Of a DNA stretch of 64,000 bases, positions 13,630-25,472 are shown piece by piece; position 1 is the first letter of the stretch, and the number at the start of each line of letters is the position of its first letter. The DNA comes from Przewalskia tangutica. Lineage: Eukaryota; Streptophyta; Magnoliopsida; Solanales; Solanaceae. The translations under genes and the position numbers were made by a program. The stretch lies in assembly GCA_029844215.1 (NCBI GenBank), contig CM056726.1, forward strand, positions 81,149,548 through 81,213,547, read 5' to 3'. The notes under the pieces were generated by a model. It was not told the DNA's origin and did no database searches. It saw only the letters and a list, made by a program, of their open reading frames with translations.

Positions 13630-13890
13630 ATCGCTTTGGACATCTTGACACGATCGTGGCGCTGCGGGTATGTTTCCATTTTGATTATCGTCTTGTGATT
13701 TCCTTTTGGACATCTTGACCCGATCGTAGCGCGCAGTATCGTCCATTTGGAATCTGTCTATTGTTTCCCTTTGGACATCTTGACCGTCGTAGCGCGCAGT
13801 ATCGTCCATTTGGAATGTTGCCTTATTGTTTCCCTTTGGACATACCGACGATGCGTAGCGCACGAGTATCGTCCATTTGGATTGTTATCT
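13630..13890. repeat. Minisatellite array, about 66 bp units, 4 copies (LTR C, 5')
   Basis: Plus-strand units carry CTTTGGACATCTTGAC and GTATCGTCCATTTGGA. This is the reverse complement of the A/B/I unit family, as expected from the orientation. Confidence 0.8.
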
Positions 13891-14546
13891 TGTTTATTAT
13901 TGTTGCATCATGGGCGTGTCTACCCGTCTGATTCCGGGGCATGCGGCCGTGATGCGAACATGATGGATGTTGTGGGCGTGAGACCCATAGTTATATTTAG
14001 TGGTGACTTTGAGGCGTGAGTCACGACTTGGCTACTTCTATGTTGTGAGCGTAGTTTGGTTATCATACATGTCTCTGCTTTATATAGACTAGTATGATTT
14101 CATTTCTGATATTTCTGATTTCACATACTTGGTACTGTTATCTTGACCTCCTTGAGGCTGCGTTCATCTGCGAGTAAAGTACATCGACTGTCGATCCGCT
14201 TATAGGATCACATTCAGCGTGTTGGGAAGCTCCGTTTCTCGGAGGCTTATCTTATTGGTATGTGTTCCACGAGTTGTAGGTTCTTGTACATTCGAGGTAT
14301 GGCGGGGCCACTGTCCGTCATAGTTGTTGTAAATCTTAAGTGCATGTTGTGGGCGGGGTTTGTAAAAGGATAAGCTGTTCGGTATTTATGTATGTATGTT
14401 GAAAGGCAAGCTATTTTGGTTGCTTTGTTTATTTATCATGTCTCATTTCATGTTTAAAGTTTTTATTTCCGCTGGTTTTCTACGATGTTGTATCGCTAGG
14501 TGCCGGGGTAAGGCACGATGTGAACCGAGTTCGGGCGTTACAAAAG

Positions 14547-14558
14547 TGGTATCGAAGC
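14547..14558 (+). other. Primer-binding site of element C (altered)
   Basis: TGGTATCGAAGC directly after the LTR. The initiator-Met site is TGGTATCAGAGC, so this copy differs exactly at the CAG trinucleotide. Confidence 0.75.
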
Positions 14559-14746
14559 GATTAATCCTCGGAAAGTGTCTACTGAACCGTGTCTAGTAGA
14601 GTCTTGATTATCGGTGTGTTGTGCACCACATCTATAATCGAGGAGGCTATAGGACATTTAGGATTGGTTTCCATTCTTCTCATTACGAGATCGTGCCTTG
14701 AAACGTGTTGTAAGTTGGACCCCTGGCGTGTTTCGTTTTACCGATT

Positions 14747-15898
14747 ATGCCTGCGAAGGCAACCGGGGCCCAGAAGGGCAAGGCGGCCGAGGAGGCTGCT
14801 AGTGGGAGTGCGAGCGCGAGCGTCGATACGAGTAGTGCTTCCGGCCCGAGTTTTGTAGCCGCCCGGCACCAGCGAGTTTAGAGCGCAGCGATGGGCGTGA
14901 GACTCTGATACACGAGCCTCCAGTCCCACGATGCGGAAGCGGGGAGATAGTCGAGAGATGGCCCGATTATTGGCGAGTTGTGGCGAGATATGAGGAGCAG
15001 TGAATCAGCGATTCAGTTCAGCGGCCTGTAGTGCACTGGGCCCGACGATTTGAGGCTGCGGGATTTCCTTGTTGTAGCCGCTTTGAGTTTTCTGGTCGGC
15101 GGAGGATGATCGCGAGGAGTTCATCCGTCGATTCTGCGAAGGATCGTCACGGGTGATCAAGCTTGGCGAGTGCATGACATTTAGTTCGCGTCGGCTGCGT
15201 GATACCGATCGATTGGTTTGACTTCGTGGGAGCTTTCGGGAGAGCATGCACTTCCGGCCGTTTGGGGCGAGTTTTGGGGGCCTTCGGCACATTTCTTGCC
15301 TCGCCAAATGAGGAGGGCTCGGGCCAGATTTTTGATGTTGGCGAAGCGAGCGTCTGATTGAGTACAATGTGAGTTCGACTCATTGGCGGTATGTTCCGCA
15401 TTAGTAGCTAGTATGGAGGATCGAGTGCACCGATATGTTCTGAGCTCGATGATTACCTAGCGAAGTTGTTCGGGTGTTTCCGCCCGGTAGGGCATGGACA
15501 TTGCCGCGTTGAGCTCATGCGCTTGGAGTGCGAGGCGCGAAGATCGGCAGGTGGACCGCTTTCACAAGAAGGCGAGGCGGCGGATATTTTGGCGACTTTT
15601 CGGCGCGCGCCTCGCGCCGGACTAGTTATGTACCTCCGCGTCTTGAGGCGGTCGAGGGCTCGAGGTTGATTTTGGAGAAGCGAGGTGTTAACGGTGAAGC
15701 CACCCACCTCGTTGTGACCATTGTGGTAGACTCCATTTTGGAAGTGTCGTGCTAGATTGGGAGTTTGTTTTGCATGCGGCCAGCGAGGCCATTTGCGAGC
15801 TGTCGGACCAAGGTAGCGCGGATGTTCTGACTCGACCTAGGATCGGTGGGTGGTTCATCGCCTTCTACGATTATGCGCCTGCGGTGAGCTATGATTAG
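14747..15898 (+). pseudogene. gag: Decayed gag of element C
   Basis: The start MPAKATGAQKGKAAEEAASG matches the N-termini of E, A and B gag, but frame is lost within about 45 codons (TAG near 14878). Later pieces are LRLRDFL (about 15051), LARYVPALVASMEDRVHRYV-like sequence at about 15375-15455, and a zinc-knuckle region at about 15690-15800. They occur in shifted frames. The natural end is TAG at 15896-15898. The rest of the capsid-like domain is scrambled by short indels, more than in K or E. Judged non-functional unless the indels are sequencing errors. Confidence 0.7.
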
Positions 15899-16674
15899 AG
15901 TGGGCGGTTGATTGGTATATCCTTAACCTCTAGAGTTTTGGTATGCTTGTTTTAATGATCTCATTATTGTGTGCTATATGCGGATAGCGTTGTGATATTA
16001 TGAGTTAGAATACATGGTAAGTGTGAACCTTAAACTATGTCACGGCCCGAGACCTTAGGGGTAAGGTCGTCTTGAGTTAAAGATTTATTTTATGTTTGAC
16101 CACTTATCGAGTAGTAGTATCGTGGGATTTATTTGTGTGATAAGTCCGTGGGTAGTGTGAGATGGAAGTGGTAGCTTTCGTGATGGGAATTGGTAAGATT
16201 GTTACGGATCGGGGAACAATAGTTTGGCGCGGTTGGGGGTCGGGTTGAGGACCATTTGCGGGTCAACCCGTAGCCCGGATTGAGGTGGGGTCAGCTCTGG
16301 GTGGTCCGCCAGAGGTAGGGTCACCCGGTGTTAGGCCCAAGTTTAGATGACCATCGTATGAGTTGGTGGATATGTTCGACCAGAAGTGGATCGTGGAGGC
16401 CGGGAACGGCCTTAGAGAAGATCGAAGTTAGTCAGATGACCAAGTTTGGAGGTAGTGACTCCAAGGGTTGGAAAGCGAGCGTTGGCGAAGTGTGAGTGCG
16501 GATACTAGAAGCGAGTTCAGTGTTAGTGACGAGTTCTGAGAAAGGAGAGGTGAGCGTGTGTTTTGTGGCGGTGTGGCATGATTGTTTTTAAATGCGTATA
16601 GCGGTGAAGACTATCGGCGCTGATTTGTTTGAGACCTTGAAGGAACATTCGGGGCGAATGTTTCTAAGGAAGAA
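15899..16674 (+). other. Element C interior, 3' non-coding region and polypurine tract
   Basis: Conserved non-coding stretch after gag, with GGGTCAACCCG-like and GGTGGGGTCAG motifs near 16255-16300. It ends with the hairpin at about 16644-16662 and the polypurine tract AAGGAAGAA (about 16665-16673) just before the 3' LTR. There is no pol. Confidence 0.75.
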
Positions 16675-17072
16675 TGTTATACCGTATTTCGGAGTATGCG
16701 TGAGGCGTGCGTATTAAATTTTTTTGCCTTAAGAATTGGCTTGGTTGAAATTTGGGCACAGTGCGAATAAGTCGTTTTACGACGAAAGCGTTTCCCACGA
16801 CTTTCGTAGAAAATTCGGCTATGTCATTTATAATTTTTGCGGATTTTTAGAGGCGAAACATTTTGGACCAGCGGGAGGGTGACGTGTGTCACCTCGCATT
16901 GGAAAACTTGGGCGGCAAGCATGGCATGTCTTGGGCGATTTTGGTCCACTTTAGTTGGTAGGATATTTTGTGCAAGTTGTGTGGTAGATGGATAAGGTAG
17001 CACGTGGCTAAATCTTGGCCTTACACTTGCATGCACTTGTCTTCATCTTGGCCATTGGTTGGCCTTCACTTG

Positions 17073-17080
17073 ACTATAAA
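17073..17080 (+). promoter_or_regulatory. TATA box of LTR C (3' copy)
   Basis: TATAAATA about 400 bp into the 3' LTR, matching 11494-11500. Confidence 0.55.
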
Positions 17081-19189
17081 TACCCGTTAGTTGATGAGTT
17101 CTTTCATCCACAAATTGCCTAAGTCTTGAAAACCCCTCTCCCTCCCTCTTGAGAATTCTCGTCCTAGCCCTCCCTTTCCCCATGGCAGAGCCACCCCTCC
17201 CCTTGGTGGTGTTTCTTGAGTGGGGTACCCACTAGCCTAGTTGTCTCGTATAAATACCCCTTTGTGGTATAGAAATACTCTCAAAGTATTGTTGTAATGT
17301 CCAAATACCTTGGCCCAAATACCTTGTAGTATTCCCAGTTACACTTATAAAAGCCAGAAAATACGATTATACTTTCCTTTAGCCACTAACGAAACCCTAA
17401 AGAAATCTTCATAGTTGTTTGAAGTACTTAAGAGAAGTTGGTTAGAACTTCTAAGGGTTGTTTGGAGCGGATTGGAGCACTCGGAGTAGGAGCTAAACCT
17501 TGCTCAGGAGCGACATTAAACTCGGATAATTTTGGGCTTATCGAGGTAAATATCTTGTCCCCCTATTGTAATTGGAAATTACATAAGTGTTGAATATATA
17601 GTTGTTGTATACTATATATAGAACTGAACTTAGTACTGTGGCAATGTCTTTTGACTTAAGCCTGAAGAATTAAGAATGAAAGCTGTAATTACATGGGTGT
17701 ATTACTGATGGACTTGTGTAGTAGTGCAGTGGAGTAGAATTGTACGTTAGGGTTAGATGTATAACCCCACGGTTGGCTTGATGGCGGCCTCGATAGAGGA
17801 GGAGATTAACGCATTTGTTGCGGGGAGGTCTTTGCCGAATTTTTACGTAGAATATTCTACGTTGTGGTCTAGATGTTAACAAGCGCGCTTGTGGCCTTAT
17901 AGGTTGAAGTCCTACGTGTGGCGCGATTTACTTGGCTTAAGGAGTAGCCATTTGTTTGGGCGTTTTGCTATTAGTCGATACTGCGTCGCGAGGTATGTGA
18001 ACCTCTTCCTATCTCTTCTAGCATGATATGTGTGAACTATGTAGTGCGGTGAGCGTCATGTGCTAAATGTATTTGATTGGTTTAAAACATAAAGTGTTAT
18101 AACGGCTTTATGGGAAGTCGGTTATAATAGCTTTATGTGGATAAGCAAGTACCTTGTGGTTTTAAAAGGTAGCTGTTTTGAATAATAAGCGGCTTGTTAT
18201 AATAAAGAACTTGATGTATTTCAAAAGATTTATAAATCGTTTTGAAGGAAGAGTAACACTTGGTTTTAAAGGTTTTAAAAAGAGTTATACTAGCTTTATG
18301 GGAGTTAGGTATAATGTCTTAAGAGGTAAAGAAAATGGTTTACTAATGTTAGAAGTTAAGAGACTTGATCTTATAAGATAAGAGACTTAACTTATTTGTT
18401 TTAATGTGAATGTTTGGGTGAAACCTCATTCGTGAGTAATGAGTACTTGGTTTTATCTAAAGGGATAATGTTTTACTGATTTCGGAAATCAGAATGTGTA
18501 TCGACAGCACCAACTGCGGCGTTAATAAAGGAAAATGTATTAAATAATGATGAATTGTATTAAAACCGGTAGAAACCTCCATCTGCATAGAAACTAAGAT
18601 GAGACAAAATGATATACATTTTCTAGATCATGGTCATTGTAATAAGAATGTTGTAAACAAGAATAACCTACTCATGTAAGACATATATTACTCAATTGTT
18701 CTAAAAGGAATCAAGTGATTAAGTTTATGAACTATGAAACCATTTGAAAATGAGAAGCTTGAGTAATTGAAACTAGGCAAACTGGAATTTAGGAAAAGAA
18801 TATTGTTACTTGACTTTGAAAAGGAATGTGGGTTGGTCATTCTAATACTACGGGTATCGGGTGACTTTTATAAAAGTAATGGATCTCTTTTAAAAGAACT
18901 TAACGTATGTAGTACTTTGGGGTTAAAAACCGGACTTTGGCATAAAATGAAATTACTTTGAGTTGTGTGATACTTGCTATGCTTGTTGTTGTGAAACTAG
19001 CCTATGCTTGTTATTGTGAAAGCGTGCCTATGCTTGTTGTGATAGCCTTTGTTGTGCAAAGCGTTGTATTTACGTGTTATCGCGTCTCTCGATGGAGGTC
19101 GGTTGGTAGTTGAGAACTTACTTGGGCGTGTCGGCATTGTGGAGAAATTCCGCAGTGCGTCCATTGATAGTATTATTGTTATTAATCGC

Positions 19190-19445
19190 TTTGGACATCT
19201 GACCACGATCGTGGCGCGCGGGTATGTTTCCATTTTGATTATCGTCTTGTGATTTCCTTTTGGACATCTTGACCGTCGTAGCGCCGCAGTATCGTCCATT
19301 TGGAATCTTTGTCTATTGTTTCCCTTTGGACATCTTGACGTCGCGTAGCGCGCAGTATCGTCCATTTGGAATGTTGCCTTATTGTTTCCCTTTGGACATC
19401 ACGACCGTCGTAGCGCCGAGTATCGTCCATTTGGATTGTTATCTT
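19190..19445. repeat. Minisatellite array, about 64 bp units, 4 copies (LTR C, 3')
   Basis: Same four units as 13630-13890, with indels concentrated at CHG sites. Confidence 0.8.
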
Positions 19446-20100
19446 GTTTATTATTGTTGCATCATGGGCGTGTCTACACGTCTGATATTCGGCGCATGCG
19501 GCCGTGATGCGAACATGATGGATGTTGTGGGCGTGAGACCCATAGTTATATTTAGTGGTGACTTTGAGGCGTGAGTCACGACTTGACGCTAACATGTTGT
19601 GAGCGTAGTTTGGTTATCATACATGTCTCTGCTTTATATAGACTAGTATGATTTCATTCTGATATTTCTGATTTCACATACTTGGTATACTGTCTTGACC
19701 TCGCCGAAGTGCGTTCATCTGCGAGTAAAGTCGTATCGATCCGCTTATAGGATCACATTCAGCGTGTTGGGAAGCTCCGTTTCTCGGAGGCTTATCTTAT
19801 TGGTATGTGTTCCACTGAGTTGTAGGTTCTTGTACATTCGGGTATGGCGGGGCCACTGTCCGTCATAGTTGTTGTAAATCTTAAGTGCATAGAAGCTGTT
19901 GTGGGCGGGGGTTTGTAAAAAGGATAAGCTGTTGGTATTTATGTATGTATGTTGAAGGCAAGCTGTTTTGGTTGCTTTGTTTATTTATCATGTCTCTCAT
20001 TTCATGTTTAAAGTTTTTATTTCCGCTGGTTTTCTCGATGTTGTATCGCTAGGGTGCAGGGGTAAGGCACGATGTGGGCCGAGGTTGGGCGTTACGAAAG

Positions 20101-20530
20101 TCTTGAGTAAGGGAGTATTTATAGGCTAACCAAAGGCCAACGATGGCCAAGATGAAGACAAGTGTGGTGCAAGTGTAGGGCTAGATTTTAACCATGTGGA
20201 CCTTATCCATCTACCACACCAACTTGCACAAATATCCTACCTAACGAGGCACAAAAAGCGTGCCTTAGCCTCGCTTTGCCGTCGGCACTTCCAATGTGAG
20301 GTGACACATGTCACCCTCCGTTGGTCCAAAATGTTTCGTCTCTCGGAAAAATCCGCAAAAATTATAAATGACATAGCCGGAATTTTCCCTTCGCAAGTTT
20401 AGTAAAACGTTTCGTCGAAAAACGACTCTTTTCGGCACTTGTGCCCAAATTTCGAAACTTGTCAATTCTTAAGGCTTGAATTTTATACGTACGCCCTCAC
20501 GTACATACTCTGGAAATACGGGGTATAACA
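20101..20530 (-). repeat. 5' LTR of element B, right part (U3 end)
   Basis: Continues B's 5' LTR after element C. It includes a minus-strand TATA box at 20116-20123 and the U3 palindrome near 20300-20316, and ends GGGTATAACA before the TTTTC duplication at 20531-20535. Confidence 0.85.
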
Positions 20531-20645
20531 TTTTCTAACCCACAATTAACACAACGCTATCCGTACATAGCACACAATAAGATTATCATAACAAGCATAC
20601 AAAACTCTAGAGGGTTAAGGATATACCTGTATCTACCGCTTTACT

Positions 20646-21911
20646 CTAATCACAGTCCTGCCATGCAGGGCGTATAGCTGTAGAAGGTGATGAACCAGCC
20701 ATAGATCCCGTAGTCTGTGCTGCCCCACTAGTGCTACCTCCGGTCGGACAGTTTCTCACAAAATGGCCCTGCTGGCCGCATGTAAAACAAACTCCCGAAC
20801 TAGCGCGACACTCCCCAAAATGGAGTCTACCACATCGGCCACAACGAGGTAGGGGTGGCTTCAGCTGGCTAACACCCCTGCTCTCCCGAAAATCTGAACC
20901 CTTGGATCCCAGACCTGCTCCTGAATACTCTGGATGCCCTGAAGATTGTGGAGGACCACTGCATCTTGGCGGAGCGCATAACTAGTCTGCTGGAGGCGGT
21001 CCGCCTCGAAAAGTCGCCAAAAGACCTGCTGTCACAGCCTCTTGCGATCTCGGTCATTCCGTCGACCTCTCCGCTCCTCACATCCCAGTGCATAAGCCTG
21101 TATGCGGGCAATGTCCATGCCCTGCTGAAGAGCTACACCCGAACAAGCCTCTGCCAAGTAGTCATCAAGCCCGGTGACGTAGAGGTGCACTCGGACCTCC
21201 ATGTCGGCTACCAATGCGGGGACGTACCGATCTAATGAGTCAAACTCCACATTATACTCCCGAACCGTACGCCCGGCCTGCCTCAACGTCAAAAATCTCT
21301 CGGCCCAAGCCCTTCTCATCTATGGAGGCAAGAAATGTGCAAGAAATGCCCCTGAGAACTCGTCCCAAACTGCTGGAAGTGCATACTCTCCCCGGGACAG
21401 CTCTCACGAATCAAACCAGTCGACTGCAGTATCACGCAGCCGATGCGAACCTAAGACCACCGACTCGGTCTCTGAAGCCTTGATCACTCTCATGATCCGC
21501 TGTAACTGTCGAATGAACTCCTGCGGATCATCCTCAGGCCTCGACGTAGAACTACGGCGGGCTCTGACTCGAGAAAGTCCGTAGCCTCAAACTATCCGAT
21601 CTCGGGTGAACCACGGGTGCTCTTTGGGCTGCTGCGTCCAGCCTAGCCTCGTGTCTGGCCACGATCCTGGCGAGTACCGGGGCCATCTCTTTGTAACCCA
21701 TCTAAATCTGCTCCGGTGTGGGGGCGAGTCTCGAGTCTTGTGGTCTCGGCAGCTGCTGCGGCTCTAAACTTCTTTGAAATTTGGCGGCGTCACAAAACTC
21801 GCCGTCTAAATCACTATCTCGGGTAATGTCGGGCTGCGCCTCGTACTCCTGTATCATACTAGCGGCCCACCATTGTCTTGCCCACAGGCGGGTTGCACTG
21901 CGCGGAGGCAT
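20646..21911 (-). pseudogene. gag: gag of element A, nearly full length but frameshifted
   Basis: Start at 21911 (MPPRSATR), stop TAG at 20646-20648, about 421 codons. The central capsid-like domain is well kept at about 21319-21040, with RTVREYNVEFDSLDRYVP, RVHLYVTGLDDYLAEACSGV and QGMDIARIQAYALGCEERRG. Two intact C-terminal zinc knuckles, CGRCGRLHFGEC and CFTCGQQGHFVRNC, lie at about 20860-20745; they would bind packaged RNA. Between the N-terminus (to about 21702) and the capsid the frame changes, so at least two indels break the gene. The 115 bp at 20531-20645 are A's non-coding interior. This is the best preserved zinc-knuckle pair among the gag copies. Confidence 0.8.
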
Positions 21912-22098
21912 AGCGGTAAAAGCGAGATCGTCGAGGGGTCCAACTTACAACACAGCTCTAAGGCACGATCTCAGAATGAGAAGAATGGAAACCAATCCTA
22001 AATGTCCTGCAGCCTCCTGATTATAGATGTGGTGCACAACACACCGATAATCAAAACTCTACTAGACACGTTCTGTAGACACTTTCCTAGGATTAACT

Positions 22099-22110
22099 GC
22101 TCTGATACCA
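22099..22110 (-). other. Primer-binding site of element A
   Basis: Intact TGGTATCAGAGC on the minus strand, next to the 5' LTR start at 22115. Confidence 0.85.
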
Positions 22111-22744
22111 ATTTTGTCACGACCGGTTCCGGGGCCCGTGACTGGTGCCTTACCCGGGCACCCAAGTAGTCATACATCAGAGTAATCAGCGGAACATAAA
22201 AACAAGACATGAAACAATTGTAAAATGAGACACATTTTATCTGAGAGAAAGTCGCCTTTCGGCATATATATAAATACAAAGTTTGAACAGTTTAATCCTT
22301 TTTACAAACCACACTTGTGATTACTCTGGACCTCTAAGAATGTAACGACAACTATGGCGGGACGGGGCCCGCCATACCACCACAGATGTACAAGAACCTA
22401 CGGACTCGAGGGTAACATGCAAAAGATAAGCCTCGGAGAAGCGGGCTTCCCAATACACCGATTTGTGATCCTAGAAGCGGGGATCGACGGCCAGATGTAC
22501 CTCTACTGCGGCATGAACGCGGCCCCGAAGAGTCGATCTGACGGTACCAAGTATGTGGCGAAAATCGTAAATGAAATCATAGTAGTCTAAAACAAAGCGG
22601 GAGACATGTATGATAACAAAACTACGATTCACAATATAAAGCGATCATGTCAAATCGGGGACTCACGCCTCAAAGTCATCACTCAAATATAACCCGCATG
22701 TGACGCGTGCCGGCGTCTCACCTCGGTATAAGCGTGGCCATGGA

Positions 22745-23245
22745 ACCGTCCTAATGGAAGCATACGTGGGCACCCGTCGTGTCGGTATGTCGAAGGAAAT
22801 AACAAGATAACCGTGAGAATGGAAGCATACTCGTGGGCACCCGTCGTGTCGGTATGTCGGCCGATAACAAGATAACTCTCTAATGGAAGCATGCGTGGGC
22901 CACCCATCGTGTCGGTATGTCGAAAGGAAATAACAAGATAACCGTCGAATGGAAGCATACTCGTGGGCACCCATCGTGTCGGTATATCAAGCCGATAACA
23001 AGATAACTCTCTAATGGAAGCATGCGTGGGCCACCCGTCGTGTCGGTATGTCGAAGGAAATAACAAGATAACCATCGTGAATGGAAGCGTACTCGTGGGC
23101 GCATCGTGTCGGTATGTCGGCCGATAACAAGATAACTCTCCTAATGGAAGCATACCCGTGGGCCACCCATCGTGTCAGTATGTCCAAAAGGATCGATTAG
23201 TGGAAGCATACTCGTGGGCCACCCATCGTGTCAGTATGTCCATCA
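22745..23245. repeat. Dimeric (higher-order) minisatellite array, 8 units of about 60-65 bp
   Basis: All units share ATGGAAGCATAC and TCGTGTCGGTATGTC. They alternate between two types, one ending AAATAACAAGATAACCGT and the other ending CCGATAACAAGATAACTCTC. The array therefore grew in two-unit steps of about 125 bp. The last two units (from about 23148) are divergent and resemble the B/I unit. Confidence 0.8.
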
Positions 23246-25076
23246 ATTAATCAGATAGCCGGCCCTGCAACGAGAGACGCGGTAGCATAGAAATACAACA
23301 CTTGCACAACAAAGGCTAATCACCACAAACATAGGCAAGTTTAATCATACTCACAGACATTTATTTTATTACAACCAATCCGGGTTTTAACCCCAAAGTA
23401 CTACATACATTTATCCTTTCAAAAAGACCTATTTTTACGTAAAAACAACTCGATACTATTATCCGTAGTACCAAATATGTTCATGTTTTAAAATCAAGTA
23501 ACAACATTCTTTTCCGAAAGTTCCCGTTTGCCTAATTTCAGATACTCGAGTCTTTTAGTTTCGAAAGATTTCATAGTTCATAGTCTTAATCAAATAACGT
23601 ACTCTCTTTTAAACAATTGAGTAATGTATGCCTTATGTGTGAGTAGGTTGTTCTTGTTTATAACAATCTTATTAAAGCAGCCATGATCTAGGAAATGTAA
23701 TATCATTTTGTCTCATCTTAGCTTATGCGGATGGAGGTTTCTCTTTGGTTTAATAATACTTAATTATTCAATACATTTCCCTTTATTAGCGCTGCAGTGG
23801 TTTGTTCGATACTTATTCTGATTTCCGAAATCAGTAAACATATTCCTTTTAAAAACCAAGTACTCATTTCTCACGAAATGAGGTTTTACACTTTTTAACA
23901 AAATTCATATTAATTCAATTAAGTCAAGTCTCTTATCTTCTACAATCAATAAACCATTCTTTTTATCTCTCTTAAGTCGTTATACCTAACTTCCCATAAA
24001 GCTAGTATAACTCTTAAGCTTTCAAAACCAAGTATTACTCTTTTCAAAATGATTCTTAATTCTTTTGAAATACTTCAAGATTCTTATTATTCGGGCTTAA
24101 GTCAAAGACATTGCCGTAGAACTACGTTCGATTAACACGTCGTCTCTGTACTATATATATATATTCTTTTAAAATATCATGCTCAAGAGGATAGGAAGAA
24201 TCACATACCTCGCGACGATTATCGACTTTTAGCAAATAGCTCCAAATCTTGTAATCCTGTAGCCTTCTTCACTTCTTGAGTAGAATACGCTCTACTCATG
24301 ATCTTCACCCTATAATGGTCATACAAGTCTATAAACGTCTAGACTACTCTGTAAAATAATTCTAGATACAGATTCCTTTATTCTACGGAAAAATTGGGCA
24401 GCACTTCCCTACCCACCAAACTACACAAGTCTCATGTAAATGATCCTATGTAAAAATCTGATTCGGTCTTCTTCTTTAATATTCTTACGATGTGATATCA
24501 ATTCAAATCTCTTCTTTACTATCCTTCTATGTATCTTATATTCATTTCTATACTACAACAGTATGTAATTTCCAATTACAATAGAAGGACAGTAGTATTT
24601 ACCTCGATAAGCCCAAAATTATCCAAGTTTAATATCGATCCTGAGCAACGTTTAGCTCCTATTGCGAACGCTCGATTCGCTCCCGAAACCCTTAGAAGTT
24701 CTACACAACTTCTACCTAACACTTCAACCGACTATGAAGATTTTCCTTAGGGTTTAGTTTAGTGGCTAAAGGAAGTATAATAGTATTTACGGGCTTTTAG
24801 TATAGGTATAACCTTGGAATACTACAAGGTATTTGGGCGAGTATTTGGGAATAGTAACAATACTTGGAGAGTATTTTTCTACCAAGGGGAGGGGAGTATT
24901 ATACGAAAACAACTAGGCAAAGGGGGTAGTTTAGCCAAGGCTCACAAGGGGAGGGTTTCGGCTAGCATAACTAGGAAGGGGAGAGGAGTTCTCGGCTAGA
25001 GCTCTCAAGAGAGGGGAAGGGATTTTAAGACTTAGAAATGTCTAAGTGTGGATGAAGAAGTTCATCAACTAAGGGG

Positions 25077-25084
25077 TATTTATA
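25077..25084 (-). promoter_or_regulatory. TATA box of LTR A (5' copy)
   Basis: TATAAATA on the minus strand, in the same setting as 1156-1163. As the 5' LTR copy, this is the one that would drive A. Confidence 0.55.
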
Positions 25085-25472
25085 GGCCAACCAATGGCAA
25101 GATCAAGACAAGTGTGGTGCAAGTGTAGGGTGAGGATTTACCCGTGTGTCCTTATCCATCTACTACACAAAATATCCTACCTAACCCTTGACCAAAAATC
25201 AACACAAAAAGCGTGCCAAGACTCGTGGCTGCGAGTCGGCGAGGGCAAGTGTCGCCTCTCGTTGGTCCAAAATATTACGTCTCTCGGAAAAATCCATAAA
25301 AAAATAATAAATGACATAGCCGTATTTTTCCGCCATGAAGTTTGGAAAGCGTTTACGTCGGAAAATGATTCTTTTAGTGTGTTGTGCACAAAATTTTGGT
25401 CCTTGCCTAACTTAAGGCTTAAACTTTTATCGTGCATACCTCACGTACATACTGCGGAAATACGGTATAATA

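Larger units (their letters stand above)
11074..14542 (+). repeat. 5' LTR of element C (about 3.47 kb)
   Basis: Starts TGTTATACCCCGTA and ends GGGCGTTACA, followed by the PBS. It has the U3 palindrome at 11292-11309, a TATA box at 11494-11500, the conserved block at about 12930-13080 and a tandem array at 13630-13890. Only about 420 bp lie upstream of the TATA box, so about 3 kb of LTR would be transcribed leader. Confidence 0.9.
11074..20095 (+). mobile_element. Element C: complete gag-only LTR retrotransposon inserted in B's LTR
   Basis: Plus-strand element of about 9.0 kb: 5' LTR 11074-14542, PBS, decayed gag, non-coding region with hairpin and polypurine tract, and 3' LTR 16675-20095. 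The interior is only about 2.1 kb. GAAAG duplications flank it, and the empty site can be seen in B's other LTR. It lies in the opposite orientation to its host LTR of the same family. It has no pol and so depends on proteins from elsewhere. Confidence 0.9.
16675..20095 (+). repeat. 3' LTR of element C (about 3.42 kb)
   Basis: Pairs with 11074-14542. It ends GGGCGTTAC; the expected terminal A is missing where LTR end plus duplication would read ACAGAAAG, i.e. at a CAG. It contains a TATA box at 17073-17080 and an array at 19190-19445. Confidence 0.9.
2341..20530 (-). mobile_element. Element B: complete gag-only LTR retrotransposon inserted in A
   Basis: Minus-strand element with 3' LTR 2341-5745, interior 5746-8011 and 5' LTR 8012-11073 plus 20101-20530. 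The 5' LTR is interrupted by element C. LTR termini, PBS (7996-8007), gag, hairpin and polypurine tract are all in order, and 5-bp TTTTC duplications flank it. Without C it is about 9.2 kb, of which about 75 percent is LTR. The two LTRs are very similar apart from many small indels, so insertion looks recent. Confidence 0.85.
1..25472 (-). mobile_element. Element A: gag-only LTR retrotransposon, outer shell of the left stack
   Basis: Minus-strand element whose 3' LTR is cut by the window start (1-1547). Its interior is split at 2340/20531 by element B, and its 5' LTR is 22115-25472. The interior totals about 2.4 kb once B is removed and carries gag but no recognisable protease, reverse transcriptase or integrase. 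The PBS in reverse complement lies just left of the 5' LTR, which fixes the orientation. On its right, A abuts plus-strand interior of element D, so A probably inserted into D. A's left flank is outside the window, so its target duplication cannot be confirmed. Confidence 0.8.
22115..25472 (-). repeat. 5' LTR of element A (about 3.36 kb)
   Basis: Begins TGTCACGACC and ends near 25472 with a changed terminus (TATAATA instead of TATAACA). It carries a dimeric tandem array at 22745-23245, the conserved block at about 23680-23840, a TATA box at 25077-25084 and a U3 palindrome at about 25241-25260. Confidence 0.85.

Noticed and set aside
22683..23153. 156-codon minus-strand open frame
   Set aside because: Lies entirely in A's dimeric tandem array in the LTR; a by-product of repetition.
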